A stretch of DNA of 64,000 nucleotides. Source: an uncultured Aquimarina sp. GTDB lineage: Bacteria; Bacteroidota; Bacteroidia; Flavobacteriales; Flavobacteriaceae. The stretch covers positions 186,001 through 250,000 of the forward strand of contig NZ_CANMQT010000007.1 of NCBI RefSeq assembly GCF_947500065.1, given 5' to 3'. This document shows, one piece after another, positions 1 to 10,689 of this stretch (position 1 is its first letter; every line of letters begins with the position of its first letter). The notes under the pieces are model-generated. The model searched no databases. It saw only the letters and a list, made by a program, of their open reading frames with translations, and had not been told where the DNA came from. Both the position numbers and the translations under genes were made by a program.

Positions 1-1310
1 TCTACATAAACCCCATTTTCTAAACCAAACTTGTCACTAAACTCTTCTTCATTAATACTAGATCCATTTAGAGAAGATATTTTTCCAGGTTTAAATTGAT
101 AGTAAGTCATATCAATTCCTGTTTTCAGTGTGTTATTATTATTAATGTACCAAGATAGTTTTGGTTTTAGGTTGTAGTTGGTGATACTAGATTTCCATCT
201 AAATTCTGAACCAGTTCTTAGATTGTCTAGATTGTATTCATAATTACTAAAAATAGCAGAAGTTTGTAGAAATAACTTTTCATTTATAACACTTGTCCAT
301 CGTAAGGTTCCAGAGGAGTTTCCCCAGGTTGTACCTAATAATCCATCAAGTTCAAATGTGTCTCTCCCGAAATATCCGGAAAGAAATAATCGATTGTTTT
401 TATTTAGATCATAGTTTGCTTTTAGGTTGAAGTCATAAAAAAACAGAGAACTGTCCTTGAAATCTTCTAAAAGGAATGAAAATAGATCTATGTATGATCT
501 TCTACCTGCTAGCATATAGCTTCCAGAAGCTTCTTCTTTATCACCTTTTAGAATGGGGCCTTCTATTAATGCTTTTGCAGAAATAAGTCCTATTCCAATA
601 TTTCCTCCAAATTTTTTAGTATTTCCTTCTTTTTGTTTTATGTCGAGTACAGAAGACAATCTTCCACCATACGTAGACGGAATTCCTCCTTTGTATAATT
701 TTGCATTTTTTATAGCATCAGAATTGAATACAGAGAAGAAGCCGAATAAATGTGAAGCATTGTAAATAGTAGCTTCGTCAAGTAGTATTAGGTTTTGATC
801 TACAGAGCCACCTCTTACATTAAAGCCAGATGAAGCTTCGTTTACACTAGAAACTCCAGGTAGCAATTGTAATGATTTTAGAATATCAGGCTCACCAAGA
901 ATGGCGGGCATTTTTTTTATAGTTTCTCCTTGTAATGATATAACACTCATTTCCGTAGATTCTATTTTTTTTCTTGTGTTGTTAGATGAGATAATAATCT
1001 CGTCCAATTGGGCTAATTCTTCTGATAAATCAAAATCTATTTTTTGATTCTTCGTAATTAGAATTTCTTTACGAATAGTGCTATATCCTAAATAACTGAT
1101 TTCTATTTGATGAGTTCCTTTCTCAATGTTTATAGAATAAAAACCATAATCATTTGTTGTGGTTCCTATAGAATCATCAATAATAATATTAACTCCCAGT
1201 AATTTCTCTCCAGAGCCAATATCTTTTATATATCCACTTATAGTAAGTTGTTCTTGTCCAAATGTTCCAAGTGCATATAAAAAGAGCAGGTATACAAATC
1301 TTTTAGTCAT
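1..1310 (-). CDS. TonB-dependent receptor with N-terminal carboxypeptidase-like domain (3' part outside window)
   Basis: The reading frame starts at the ATG complementary to 1308-1310 and runs off the left edge, so only about the first 436 residues are visible. It begins with a signal peptide (MTKRFVYLLFLYALGTFGQ). A carboxypeptidase-regulatory-like beta-sandwich follows (about residues 22-100, with GVNIIIDDSIGTTTNDYG). The receptor plug comes next (about 110-215, with SSGFNVRGGSVDQNLILLD and YGGRLSSVLDIK), then the first strands of the outer-membrane barrel. Members of this family use TonB energy to import bulky ligands. The plug is of the kind found in Bacteroidota receptors that lack a SusD partner, and no SusD gene lies beside the 5' end. 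The substrate cannot be told from this fragment. Confidence 0.9.
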   Translation of the reverse strand, partial: MTKRFVYLLFLYALGTFGQEQLTISGYIKDIGSGEKLLGVNIIIDDSIGTTTNDYGFYSINIEKGTHQIEISYLGYSTIRKEILITKNQKIDFDLSEELAQLDEIIISSNNTRKKIESTEMSVISLQGETIKKMPAILGEPDILKSLQLLPGVSSVNEASSGFNVRGGSVDQNLILLDEATIYNASHLFGFFSVFNSDAIKNAKLYKGGIPSTYGGRLSSVLDIKQKEGNTKKFGGNIGIGLISAKALIEGPILKGDKEEASGSYMLAGRRSYIDLFSFLLEDFKDSSLFFYDFNLKANYDLNKNNRLFLSGYFGRDTFELDGLLGTTWGNSSGTLRWTSVINEKLFLQTSAIFSNYEYNLDNLRTGSEFRWKSSITNYNLKPKLSWYINNNNTLKTGIDMTYYQFKPGKISSLNGSSINEEEFSDKFGLENGVYV

Positions 1311-1490
1311 ACGAATACAGTTTTAAATAATTTTTATTCAAAACTATAGGAGGAGCTTTGCTGAATTTTAGAAATTAGGATAAGCCTTGAAAAAAACCGA
1401 TAAACCATTATTTTTTCAAACGAACAAATGTTTTAATAATAGAGGTTAACTAGAATTCACCTATGAGTAATCTGTTGAAAGGTAGTGTGT

Positions 1491-2252
1491 TTAGTTACTA
1501 TTTTGCTTAATTAATTCTCTGAGTTTAGAGTACTTTAAAAAAGTAATATTGGCGGTTTGTATACATATAACAAAGCCATTAAATCCATCTAGAAATCCAA
1601 ATCTTAGAAAATAAGCTTTAAAAAAAGCCCAAGTCGGATTGAGAATAATTTTCCAGATTGGAGCTTTTTTACCCAACTTATAGTATGATTGAGCAGATAT
1701 TGTAGAAAACTTATCAGTTTTAAGGTTAAACTCTTGATAGGAAGCGTAGTTCCAGTGCAATATATCACCTGATAATTTTGAAGAAGCTTTTGGATTGGTC
1801 AATTTAAAAGAATCGTGTGGATTAATTCCTTTCCATTCACCTTTCCCTTTAATAAAAGCTCTCAGTTTTTTATCTGGATACCAATCGGAGTGTTTTATCC
1901 ACTGGCCACAAAAATTATTATATCTATTCATATAATATCCATCATGAACCCAATTAGATTTTAGTTTAATCAAAGAATTCTGAAGTTCGCAAGATAAAGC
2001 TTCATCACCATCTAAAGATATGATATGATCATAGGAAGCTTGTGTAATAGCAAAGTTCTTTTGTTCTATATACCCTAAAAATTGTTGCTTTATAAATTTG
2101 ACATCAAATTGCTTACATATTTCTTCTGTCCTATCTGTAGAAAAAGAGTCTACTATTACAATTTCATCTACAACACCTGCTAAAGATGAAAGACATCGCT
2201 CTATTTTCTTTTCTTCGTTGTAAGTAATGATAACAGCAGATAGTTTAACCAT
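1491..2252 (-). CDS. Family 2 glycosyltransferase, WaaE/KdtX-like
   Basis: A 253-residue GT-A fold glycosyltransferase. The N-terminus has the nucleotide-sugar-binding pattern SAVIITYNEEKKIERCLSSL, and a metal-binding DGDE sits at residues 81-84. The early part (IVDSFSTDRTEEI, then QKNFAI) resembles the lipopolysaccharide-core beta-glucosyltransferases of the WaaE/KdtX group, and the length is typical. There is no signal peptide, so it should act on the cytoplasmic side of the inner membrane on lipid-linked glycan. It is transcribed divergently from the next glycosyltransferase, with 70 bases between the starts, and a third glycosyltransferase follows, which suggests a small surface-glycan locus. 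The exact sugar and acceptor are not known. Confidence 0.85.
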   Translation of the reverse strand: MVKLSAVIITYNEEKKIERCLSSLAGVVDEIVIVDSFSTDRTEEICKQFDVKFIKQQFLGYIEQKNFAITQASYDHIISLDGDEALSCELQNSLIKLKSNWVHDGYYMNRYNNFCGQWIKHSDWYPDKKLRAFIKGKGEWKGINPHDSFKLTNPKASSKLSGDILHWNYASYQEFNLKTDKFSTISAQSYYKLGKKAPIWKIILNPTWAFFKAYFLRFGFLDGFNGFVICIQTANITFLKYSKLRELIKQNSN

Positions 2253-2322
2253 TCGCGTATTTTAAGATTGATTGATGCCTTATTTATAAAGGTATCTTGC
2301 AAAAATAGTTATTTTTACGGCA

Positions 2323-3144
2323 ATGCAATCACCAGAAATAACAGTAATCATAAGTACTTACAACCAACCCGAATGGTTGCAAAAAGTATTATTCGGATAT
2401 GAGTGTCAGAGTATCAGTAACTTTCAGGTAATAGTTGCGGATGATGGTTCAACAGAAGATACTAAGAAATTAGTTTCATCATTTTCTAAAACGTCTAATT
2501 ATTCTTTACAACACATTTGGCACGAGGATCAAGGATTCAGAAAGACAGTGATTTTAAACAAAGCTATTGGGGTTGCAAATTCAGATTATTTATTATTTAC
2601 TGATGGGGATTGTATTCCCAAAGAAGATTTTATTGAAACCCATTTACGAATGAGGAAACCTGGTTGGTTTTTGTCAGGAGGATATTTTAAGTTACCAAAG
2701 CATATTTCAGAATTAATTACTGAAAAACATATAAAGAATCAAGAATGTTTTGATGCTAATTGGTTAATAGATCAAGGGCTGGAGTCTTCATTTAAGTTAA
2801 ACAAATTAACTGCCACAGGATGGAAAGAACGTTTTCTTAATTTTATAACTCCGACTAAAGCTACTTGGGATGGTATGAATGTTTCAGGTTGGAAAAAAGA
2901 CGTTTTATTGGTTAATGGTTTTGATGAACGGATGCAATATGGAGGAGAGGATAGAGAAATAGGCGAGCGTTTATTTAATCTTGGGATTAAAGCAAAACAA
3001 ATACGTTATAGTGCAATTTGTTTACATTTATATCATGAAAGAGGATATGTGCAACCAGGGATGATTACCAGAAATAAAGCTATTAGAAAAATCACGAAAC
3101 AAGAGAATGTAATCAGAACTCCTTTTGGAATCGAAAAAGATTAA
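2323..3144 (+). CDS. Family 2 glycosyltransferase with galactosyltransferase-like C-terminus
   Basis: A 273-residue GT-A enzyme. The N-terminus reads ITVIISTYNQPEWLQKVL, with a conserved ADDGSTEDT near residue 40 and the metal-binding DGD at 94-96. The C-terminal part (NVSGWKKDVLLVNGFDE, then GGEDREIGERL at about 207-217) fits the Glyco_transf_7C region, whose ED pair is the usual catalytic site. It is soluble, with no membrane segments. Its stop codon overlaps that of the convergent gene at 3141-4205 by four bases. It probably adds a sugar to a surface polysaccharide or LPS core; donor and acceptor are unknown. Confidence 0.85.
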   Translation: MQSPEITVIISTYNQPEWLQKVLFGYECQSISNFQVIVADDGSTEDTKKLVSSFSKTSNYSLQHIWHEDQGFRKTVILNKAIGVANSDYLLFTDGDCIPKEDFIETHLRMRKPGWFLSGGYFKLPKHISELITEKHIKNQECFDANWLIDQGLESSFKLNKLTATGWKERFLNFITPTKATWDGMNVSGWKKDVLLVNGFDERMQYGGEDREIGERLFNLGIKAKQIRYSAICLHLYHERGYVQPGMITRNKAIRKITKQENVIRTPFGIEKD

Positions 3145-4205
3145 AACTTAAGGTTTTGAAGATATGATCTAAGTTTTGGAATAATTAATTCTGAAGAAAG
3201 ATTTTTATATAATTCCAGTGCTTTGTGTTTCATCTCTTTTGGAGTCTTATCTCCATATAACTCAGGTTTGGTATCATAAAGATGAACTGAGTCGTGTTTA
3301 GTGCCATCTTCAAACATATTCCAATCTTTTTTAATAATCCATGGTGAGAAAATCGTAAAGGTCGGTTTGTCTAAAGCTTTAGCCATATTAACTGCTCCAC
3401 CTTCATTTCCAATTAAAACATTACAATGAGAGAGTATTGCTATAAATTCACGCAAACTTTTTCCGAATACATTAAAGTGAATATGTTTCTGTGTGTTTTT
3501 TGTTGTCAAGTCATAAATAGCCTTAGCATCTTTTTCTTGACTCGGAATATAATTAAATAGAATATTACCAGAGGAAGTGGCTACAATTTCATCAATTACC
3601 TTGGCCATATAGTCAAAAGGTAATGTTTTTCTCATTTCACTACCCAAAACACTAATCATTATAAGAGGTGTTTCTGAGGTAATTCCATTGTCTTGTAGAT
3701 ATGATTTAGAGGTGTTTTTTTCCTCTTCAGTTAAGAATATTTTTGGCTGAATAATATGAGTAGCAATTTTCTCTTCAGAATATACCAATCTCAACCTATT
3801 TTCAATTGCTATAGAAGCATTAGTAATAGGTTCGGGCTTTCTGTGAATTACTTTAGAGTAGAGAAATTGGGTATACCATTTATAAAAGGATATTTTCTTT
3901 GGAGCTTTAGAAAAATAAGAGATGAGGTTACTTTCTAATTTTCCATAAGCATCGATAACCAGATCGTATTTTGATTTTTTAATTTCCTTTAAAAAAAAAT
4001 AGAACGCTTTCTTACTATCGCGATATTCATTTTTAAACTCTATAACATTATTGAAAAATGGATTTTCAAGAATTACAGGCTTTGTATTAGAGTTTACTAA
4101 ATAGTCAATCGTGGCATCAGGATATTCTTTTGCTAGTGCTTCGCAAATGATAGTGCTTGTAAGCACATCACCGATCATTTTTTGTTGAATGACTAATATT
4201 TTCAT
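3141..4205 (-). CDS. Family 9 glycosyltransferase (heptosyltransferase-like)
   Basis: A 354-residue GT-B fold protein of the ADP-heptose:LPS heptosyltransferase family. It begins with ILVIQQKMIGDVLTSTIICEAL, the usual N-terminal nucleotide-fold start (IGD near residue 12). Later it carries LIGNEGGAVNMAKALDKPT, the family's sugar-nucleotide-binding motif with a slightly altered core (GNEGG where DSGPMH-type residues are common). Family members transfer heptose to LPS inner core in the cytoplasm; in Bacteroidota the sugar may differ. Its 3' end overlaps the convergent glycosyltransferase. The start is the ATG complementary to 4203-4205, 72 bases after the end of dapD on the same strand with a terminator between, so it has its own promoter or depends on read-through. 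Confidence 0.85.
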   Translation of the reverse strand: MKILVIQQKMIGDVLTSTIICEALAKEYPDATIDYLVNSNTKPVILENPFFNNVIEFKNEYRDSKKAFYFFLKEIKKSKYDLVIDAYGKLESNLISYFSKAPKKISFYKWYTQFLYSKVIHRKPEPITNASIAIENRLRLVYSEEKIATHIIQPKIFLTEEEKNTSKSYLQDNGITSETPLIMISVLGSEMRKTLPFDYMAKVIDEIVATSSGNILFNYIPSQEKDAKAIYDLTTKNTQKHIHFNVFGKSLREFIAILSHCNVLIGNEGGAVNMAKALDKPTFTIFSPWIIKKDWNMFEDGTKHDSVHLYDTKPELYGDKTPKEMKHKALELYKNLSSELIIPKLRSYLQNLKF

Positions 4206-4229
4206 TTGCCAAGCTATTGATTAAAAGAA

Positions 4230-4257
4230 TGAGCTTGTCTTTTTTTAGACAAGCTCA
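4230..4257 (-). terminator. Hairpin terminator after dapD
   Basis: A perfect 11-bp inverted repeat, TGAGCTTGTCT / AGACAAGCTCA, is separated by a six-base loop. It lies 20 bases beyond the dapD stop codon on the minus strand and is followed on that strand by ATTCTTTTAAT. It separates dapD from the downstream heptosyltransferase-like gene. Confidence 0.75.
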
Positions 4258-4277
4258 CAAATATGTTTTATTTATAA

Positions 4278-5093
4278 TTAAACAGCTACATCGTGCTCTC
4301 TAAGTGCATCGTTAAGCGAGGTTTTTTTATTGGTGCTCTCTTTACGTTTCCCTATGATTAATGCACAAGGAACATTGTAATCACCAGCAGCAAACTTCTT
4401 TGTGTAACTACCAGGGATAACCACTGATCTTGCAGGTACAACTCCCTTTCTTTCTACAGGAGTGTCACCAGTAACATCAATAATTTTAGTAGAAGCTGTT
4501 AATACTACATTAGCTCCAAGTACCGCTTCAGTTTCTACACGAACACCTTCTACCACAATACATCTGGATCCGATAAAAGCATTGTCTTCAATGATAACAG
4601 GAGCAGCTTGTAATGGTTCTAAAACGCCACCAATTCCAACACCACCGCTAAGGTGAACATTTTTACCGATTTGTGCACAACTACCTACTGTTGCCCATGT
4701 ATCTACCATGGTGCCTTCATCAACGTATGCACCGATATTAACATAACTAGGCATTAAGATGGTTCCAGGAGAAATATATGCTCCGTGACGCGCAACTGCA
4801 TTAGGAACCACTCGAATTCCTTTTGCCTTATATCCTTTTTTTAATGGAATCTTATCGTGGTATTCAAAAATACCAGCTTCTAATGTTTCCATTTTTTGGA
4901 TTGGGAAATAAAGTACAACTCCTTTTTTTACCCATTCGTTTACTTGCCATCCACCTTCTATTGGTTCTGCTACACGAAGTTCTCCAGCATCTAGTAAGTC
5001 TACAACTTTTCTGATAGCATCCTGAGTACTTGATTCTTTTAAAAGCTCTCGATTATCCCAAGCTTTTTCTATGGTTTCTTTTAGTTGGTTCAT
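4278..5093 (-). CDS. dapD: 2,3,4,5-tetrahydropyridine-2,6-dicarboxylate N-succinyltransferase
   Basis: A 271-residue enzyme of lysine and diaminopimelate synthesis. It succinylates tetrahydrodipicolinate using succinyl-CoA in the cytoplasm. An alpha-helical N-terminal domain (about 1-95) is followed by a left-handed beta-helix of hexapeptide repeats (about 105-235, for example GAYISPGTILMPSYVNIGAY and GGVGIGGVLEPLQAAPVIIED), which is the DapD signature. The length matches the family. A TATCTTTA sequence, close to the Bacteroidota -7 consensus, lies at 5111-5118 on the minus strand. The gene ends in its own terminator, so it is probably monocistronic. Confidence 0.97.
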   Translation of the reverse strand: MNQLKETIEKAWDNRELLKESSTQDAIRKVVDLLDAGELRVAEPIEGGWQVNEWVKKGVVLYFPIQKMETLEAGIFEYHDKIPLKKGYKAKGIRVVPNAVARHGAYISPGTILMPSYVNIGAYVDEGTMVDTWATVGSCAQIGKNVHLSGGVGIGGVLEPLQAAPVIIEDNAFIGSRCIVVEGVRVETEAVLGANVVLTASTKIIDVTGDTPVERKGVVPARSVVIPGSYTKKFAAGDYNVPCALIIGKRKESTNKKTSLNDALREHDVAV

Positions 5094-5198
5094 TTATTAA
5101 AAAATTTTGGTAAAGATAACAGCTTCATCGGAAAATCATACCCTCATTGGATATTTTAGGATACTCTTAATAATTCGTACTATTTTATAATAATGTTA

Positions 5199-5206
5199 TA
5201 CTTTTG
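5199..5206 (+). promoter_or_regulatory. TAnnTTTG -7 promoter element for ruvX
   Basis: TACTTTTG matches the Bacteroidota -7 consensus TAnnTTTG and is followed by CACAAAA, 14 bases before the ruvX start. No clear -33 TTG was found. Confidence 0.65.
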
Positions 5207-5219
5207 CACAAAATAAATT

Positions 5220-5630
5220 ATGGCAAGGATTTTGGCAATAGATTATGGAGGAAAGCGATGTGGGATTGCAGTTACAGACGAATCCAAGATCATAGCTTCT
5301 GGATTAACCACAGTAGATACTAAAGAACTATTAAGTTGGTTGAAAAACTATGTGACTGAAGAAGAAGTAGAATTATTTGTAGTTGGTGAGCCAAAACGTT
5401 TGCATGGAGAAGCTTCAGAGAGCGAAAAGTTGATCAAACCGTTTTTAGAAAAACTAGCAAAACTATTGCCCGATATTCCTGTAAAAAGGATTGATGAGCG
5501 ATTTACGTCTAAAATGGCTTTTGATACTATGATCGCCAGTGGAATATCTAAAAAGAAACGAAGGGATAAAGCATTAGTAGATCAGATTAGTGCTACGATT
5601 ATACTTCAGGATTATCTTTATAATTTATAA
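5220..5630 (+). CDS. ruvX: Holliday junction resolvase-like protein RuvX/YqgF
   Basis: A 136-residue RNase H-fold protein. It opens with ARILAIDYGGKRCGIAV, which holds the first metal-binding Asp at residue 7. The middle carries FVVGEPK and PVKRIDERFTS, and the C-terminus has KALVDQISATIILQDYL with the last acidic site. YqgF/RuvX proteins act in pre-16S rRNA 5'-end maturation and may process branched DNA. The length is typical. Peptide deformylase follows 47 bases later on the same strand, so the two are probably co-transcribed from the element at 5199. Confidence 0.93.
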   Translation: MARILAIDYGGKRCGIAVTDESKIIASGLTTVDTKELLSWLKNYVTEEEVELFVVGEPKRLHGEASESEKLIKPFLEKLAKLLPDIPVKRIDERFTSKMAFDTMIASGISKKKRRDKALVDQISATIILQDYLYNL

Positions 5631-5677
5631 GGAAATTCAATAACAATAAAGAATAGAAAATATAGAATACTTATCAT

Positions 5678-6268
5678 ATGATTATACCAATTGTTGCATA
5701 CGGTGATCCAGTATTGAAGAAAAAAGCAAAGGAAATTAATAAAGAGTATCCTAAGCTTTCAGAATTACTAGAAAACATGTTTGAGACCATGTATAATGCT
5801 CATGGTGTTGGATTGGCTGCTCCACAGATTGGACTTCCGATACGATTGTTTTTGGTGGATACTGAGCCTTTTTCGGATGATGAAGAACTTTCTGAAGAAG
5901 AAAGAGAAGTGTTAAAAGGATTTAAAAAAGTCTTTATAAATGCTACAATCATTGAGGAAACTGGTGAAGAATGGGCTTTTACTGAAGGATGTCTAAGTAT
6001 CCCGGAAGTTAGAGAAGATGTTTTTAGAAAAGAAACAATCAAAATTAACTATTTTGATGAGAACTTTGTAGAATATACAGAAACGTATAGTGGTCTTGCA
6101 GCAAGAGTTATCCAGCACGAATATGATCATATCGAAGGAGTTTTGTTTACAGATAAACTATCCAGCCTTAAAAAACGTTTAATTAAAGGGAAACTTACTA
6201 ATATTTCTAAAGGTAAGATTGATGCTGACTATCGAATGAGGTTTCCTTTAGCTAAAAAAGGACGTTAA
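5678..6268 (+). CDS. def: Peptide deformylase
   Basis: A 196-residue iron or zinc enzyme that removes the formyl group from nascent protein N-termini. All three family motifs are intact: GVGLAAPQIG starting at residue 43, EGCLSIPEV with metal ligand Cys105, and QHEYDHIEG with His147, Glu148 and His151. An acidic insertion of about 20 residues (DDEELSEEEREVLKGF, after residue 65) is often seen in Bacteroidota deformylases. It follows ruvX by 47 bases and precedes the DUF5606 gene, which forms a short conserved run of housekeeping genes. Confidence 0.97.
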   Translation: MIIPIVAYGDPVLKKKAKEINKEYPKLSELLENMFETMYNAHGVGLAAPQIGLPIRLFLVDTEPFSDDEELSEEEREVLKGFKKVFINATIIEETGEEWAFTEGCLSIPEVREDVFRKETIKINYFDENFVEYTETYSGLAARVIQHEYDHIEGVLFTDKLSSLKKRLIKGKLTNISKGKIDADYRMRFPLAKKGR

Positions 6269-6379
6269 AAAATATTCGCAATACATTTTTATAGTAAGAA
6301 TTATGTAATAATTTATGTTGGTTAATGTTTGATTTTTTAAAATGAACTGTTGATATTTGCCAACCTTGAAAAGAAATAT

Positions 6380-6799
6380 ATGAGCTTAGATAAAATATTA
6401 TCGATTTCTGGAAAACCAGGTTTATACGAATTAAAAGCACAAACCCGTAGTGGATTTGTTGCAGAATCATTAGCAGATGGTAAAAAATTATCCGTTAGTA
6501 TTCAAAACAATGTGAGTATTCTTAGTGAAATTGCAATATATACTTTTACAGAGGAAGTTCCTTTAAGAGAAATATTTAAAAGAATCCAGGAAAAAGAAAA
6601 TGGTGAGAAAGCTATTAGCCATAAAGAATCTAAGAATAAATTAGAAGCTTATTTTAGTGAAGTATTGCCTGATTACGATGAAGACAGAGTGTATGTTAGC
6701 GATATGAAAAAAGTAATACAATGGTATAATATTTTACAATCTAAAGGAATTACTGATTTTGAAGAACCAGAAGAGGTAACATCCGACGAAGAAGAATAA
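6380..6799 (+). CDS. DUF5606 domain protein
   Basis: A small conserved Bacteroidota protein of unknown function, 139 residues from the ATG at 6380. The open frame extends upstream to a TTG at 6350, but MSLDKILSISGKPGLYEL is the natural start and GATATTTG, a near-consensus -7 element, lies at 6352-6359, inside that extension. The N-terminal half is a beta-rich domain (about 1-60, ISGKPGLYELKAQTRSGFVAES). The C-terminal half is acidic and helical and ends in EEPEEVTSDEEE. There is no signal peptide or membrane segment. It lies downstream of def and is followed by a strong terminator. Confidence 0.85.
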   Translation: MSLDKILSISGKPGLYELKAQTRSGFVAESLADGKKLSVSIQNNVSILSEIAIYTFTEEVPLREIFKRIQEKENGEKAISHKESKNKLEAYFSEVLPDYDEDRVYVSDMKKVIQWYNILQSKGITDFEEPEEVTSDEEE

Positions 6800-6821
6800 A
6801 AAGTATTTTTTTAATAATCGA

Positions 6822-6851
6822 AAATCCTGTCTTATTGAGGCGGGATTTTTT
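6822..6851 (+). terminator. Terminator after the DUF5606 gene
   Basis: AAATCCTGTC pairs with GGCGGGATTT (ten pairs, two of them G-U) around a seven-base loop, followed by a run of T. It lies 22 bases after the stop codon. Confidence 0.8.
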
Positions 6852-6958
6852 GTTTAGAGTTTAAGAATTCATTATCAGTTTTTTATACTGTTAAGGGATT
6901 ATGAATAAGTTATACAAATATTGCCTTATTTTCAATACACTGTTTGGGTACTTCTTCG

Positions 6959-6966
6959 TATTTTTG
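6959..6966 (+). promoter_or_regulatory. TAnnTTTG -7 promoter element for pyrG
   Basis: TATTTTTG followed by CGCAAAA lies 40 bases before the pyrG start and matches the Bacteroidota -7 consensus. Confidence 0.65.
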
Positions 6967-7000
6967 CGCAAAATTTAAACACAACCGAACAAATAGTTAA

Positions 7001-8650
<1,650 letters not shown>

Positions 8651-8689
8651 CTGGCTAGATAATTGACAATAAAAAAAGTAAATAATTTT

Positions 8690-8725
8690 AAAAAACCTTT
8701 GGGATAACCAGATCTTGGTTTTTTT
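8690..8725 (+). terminator. Probable terminator between pyrG and yidC
   Basis: AAAAAACC (8690-8697) can pair with GGTTTTTT (8717-8724). A smaller AACCA/TGGTT stem at 8706-8720 directly precedes a run of T. It lies 40 bases after the pyrG stop and just before the yidC start, so it may act as an attenuator and not a full stop. Confidence 0.5.
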
Positions 8726-8737
8726 ATACACATATCA

Positions 8738-10621
8738 ATGGAAGAAAAGAAATTTGACCTTAATACAGTAATTGGATTTGTACTGATATTTGGAATTTTT
8801 GCGTGGATGTTTTACATTAATAAACCTACACCAGAAGAGATTGAAGCAGAAAAAGCAAAGCAAGAGCAGGCAGAAACGGAACAGAAAGAAGATGAAGTTA
8901 AGACAACAGATTTTGTTACAAAAAGCGAAGCGATTACTGTAGATCCAAAAGATTCTTTGGCAATGGTAGCCGCACAATCTAAATTGGGAGTTGCTGCATA
9001 CTCTGCAAGTCTACCTTCTGCAAAAGACCACGTTACAAAAATAGAAAACGAAGTCTTAAGCTTAAAAATTAATAACCGAGGAGGATATATTGAAGAAGCG
9101 TTACTTAAAAACTTCAAAACATATGATTCTGTTCCTTTATATTTAATTAAAGATGGTAAAAATGCTTCTTTCAATCTTAATTTTGGAACTACAGATAATA
9201 GAATTTTAAATACTAGAGATTTATTTTTTGAGCCAACGGTTACCAAAAATGGAGACAATACGGTCTTATCCATGAAATGGAAAGTATCTGAATCTAAATT
9301 CTTAGAATATAGATATGAATTGAAGCCTAATGATTATATGCTAGAATTCTCTATTAAGTCTCAAGGATTGCAACAAGTTTTTAATAGTGGTCAACAGATT
9401 AACTTAGATTGGAAATTACAAGCAATCAGACAAGCTAAGAGTGCTTCTTATGAAAACCGTTATACAGATATTCACTATGAATATGAAGGAGGAGATAAAG
9501 ATGGGTATACTGGACAAGGAGAATTTGATGAAGATCAAGAAGAACAAGTAAACTGGATTGGGTTTAAACAACATTTCTTCACATCTGTTTTATTAACAGA
9601 TACTCCATTTAAAACGGCTACACTTGCATCTAAAAACGTTGCTAATACTAGTGAGTTAGATGATAAAGATATAAAAGTAACAAAGGAGTTTGCTGCATCT
9701 GTGCCTTTGGAACTTCAAGGAGGAGAGTTGAATTATGATATGGATTGGTATTATGGTCCAACTGATTATAAGATTTTAAGTGCTTATGATCGTAATTTAG
9801 ATGAAATTGTACCACTAGGATGGGGTATATTTGGAGTGATAAACAGATATATATTTATTCCATTTTTTGCATTTCTAAGTGGATTCCTTCCGTATGGGAT
9901 AGCAATTGTTGTTATGACAGTAATTGTTCGTATTGTTTTATCGCCAGTTACATATAAGTCGTATGTTTCTCAGGCTAAAATGAAAATATTAAAGCCTGAA
10001 ATCGCTGAGATTACGGAAAAATATAAGGACAATGCTATGAAAAAACAGCAGGAAACCATGGCCTTATACAGTAAGGCAGGTGCTAGTCCGATGAGTGGTT
10101 GTTTACCGGCATTTATGCAGATTCCTGTTTTTTATGCGCTGTTTAATTTCTTCCCTAGTGCCTTTGATCTGAGACAGAAGAGTTTCTTGTGGGCGGATGA
10201 TTTATCTAGTTATGATACAATAGCTCAATTACCATTTGAGATTCCATTTTATGGTGATCACATTAGTTTGTTTCCAATTTTAGCTTCTATAGCCATATTT
10301 ATTTATATGATGATGACTACAGGACAAACTATGCAACAGCAGCAACCTGGAATGCCTAATATGAAGTTTATTATGTATTTATCTCCATTGATGATGCTAG
10401 TTTTCTTTAATAATTATGCAAGTGGATTATCATTGTATTATTTTATTTCTAACTTGATTACAATCGGTATTATGTTGGTAATTAAAAACGTAATTATTGA
10501 TGAAGATAAAATTCACGCTAAGATTCAGGAGAATAAGAAAAAACCTAAAAAACAAGGTAAGTTCCAGAAGAAGATGAAGGAATTAATGGAACAAGCAGAA
10601 CAACAAAAAGGTAAAAAATAG
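8738..10621 (+). CDS. yidC: Membrane protein insertase YidC
   Basis: A 627-residue inner-membrane insertase that helps place Sec-dependent and Sec-independent proteins into the membrane. An N-terminal transmembrane anchor (about residues 9-26, TVIGFVLIFGIFAWMFYI) is followed by a charged linker and a large periplasmic beta-sandwich (about 80-350). The conserved five-helix insertase core follows (about 365-590), with GIAIVVMTVIVRIVLSPVT, the cytoplasmic hairpin rich in Lys and Gln, and SGCLPAFMQIPVFYALFNFF. The C-terminal tail is strongly basic (KKPKKQGKFQKKMKEL), suited to ribosome contact. It ends at a bidirectional terminator. Confidence 0.97.
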   Translation: MEEKKFDLNTVIGFVLIFGIFAWMFYINKPTPEEIEAEKAKQEQAETEQKEDEVKTTDFVTKSEAITVDPKDSLAMVAAQSKLGVAAYSASLPSAKDHVTKIENEVLSLKINNRGGYIEEALLKNFKTYDSVPLYLIKDGKNASFNLNFGTTDNRILNTRDLFFEPTVTKNGDNTVLSMKWKVSESKFLEYRYELKPNDYMLEFSIKSQGLQQVFNSGQQINLDWKLQAIRQAKSASYENRYTDIHYEYEGGDKDGYTGQGEFDEDQEEQVNWIGFKQHFFTSVLLTDTPFKTATLASKNVANTSELDDKDIKVTKEFAASVPLELQGGELNYDMDWYYGPTDYKILSAYDRNLDEIVPLGWGIFGVINRYIFIPFFAFLSGFLPYGIAIVVMTVIVRIVLSPVTYKSYVSQAKMKILKPEIAEITEKYKDNAMKKQQETMALYSKAGASPMSGCLPAFMQIPVFYALFNFFPSAFDLRQKSFLWADDLSSYDTIAQLPFEIPFYGDHISLFPILASIAIFIYMMMTTGQTMQQQQPGMPNMKFIMYLSPLMMLVFFNNYASGLSLYYFISNLITIGIMLVIKNVIIDEDKIHAKIQENKKKPKKQGKFQKKMKELMEQAEQQKGKK

Positions 10622-10640
10622 TAGATATATATAAAATAAG

Positions 10641-10673
10641 AAAGCCCCGTTTACAATTTGTAAACGGGGCTTT
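10641..10673. terminator. Bidirectional terminator between yidC and the fasciclin gene
   Basis: A 33-base near-perfect inverted repeat starts AAAGCCCCGTTTACAA and ends with its reverse complement. A-rich and T-rich flanks let it act on both strands, between the convergent yidC and fasciclin genes. Confidence 0.85.
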
Positions 10674-10689
10674 CTATTTTTAGTTTATT

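Noticed and set aside
6350-6379. TTG start for the DUF5606 gene
   Set aside because: The ten extra codons overlap a likely -7 promoter element, and the ATG at 6380 gives the natural domain start.
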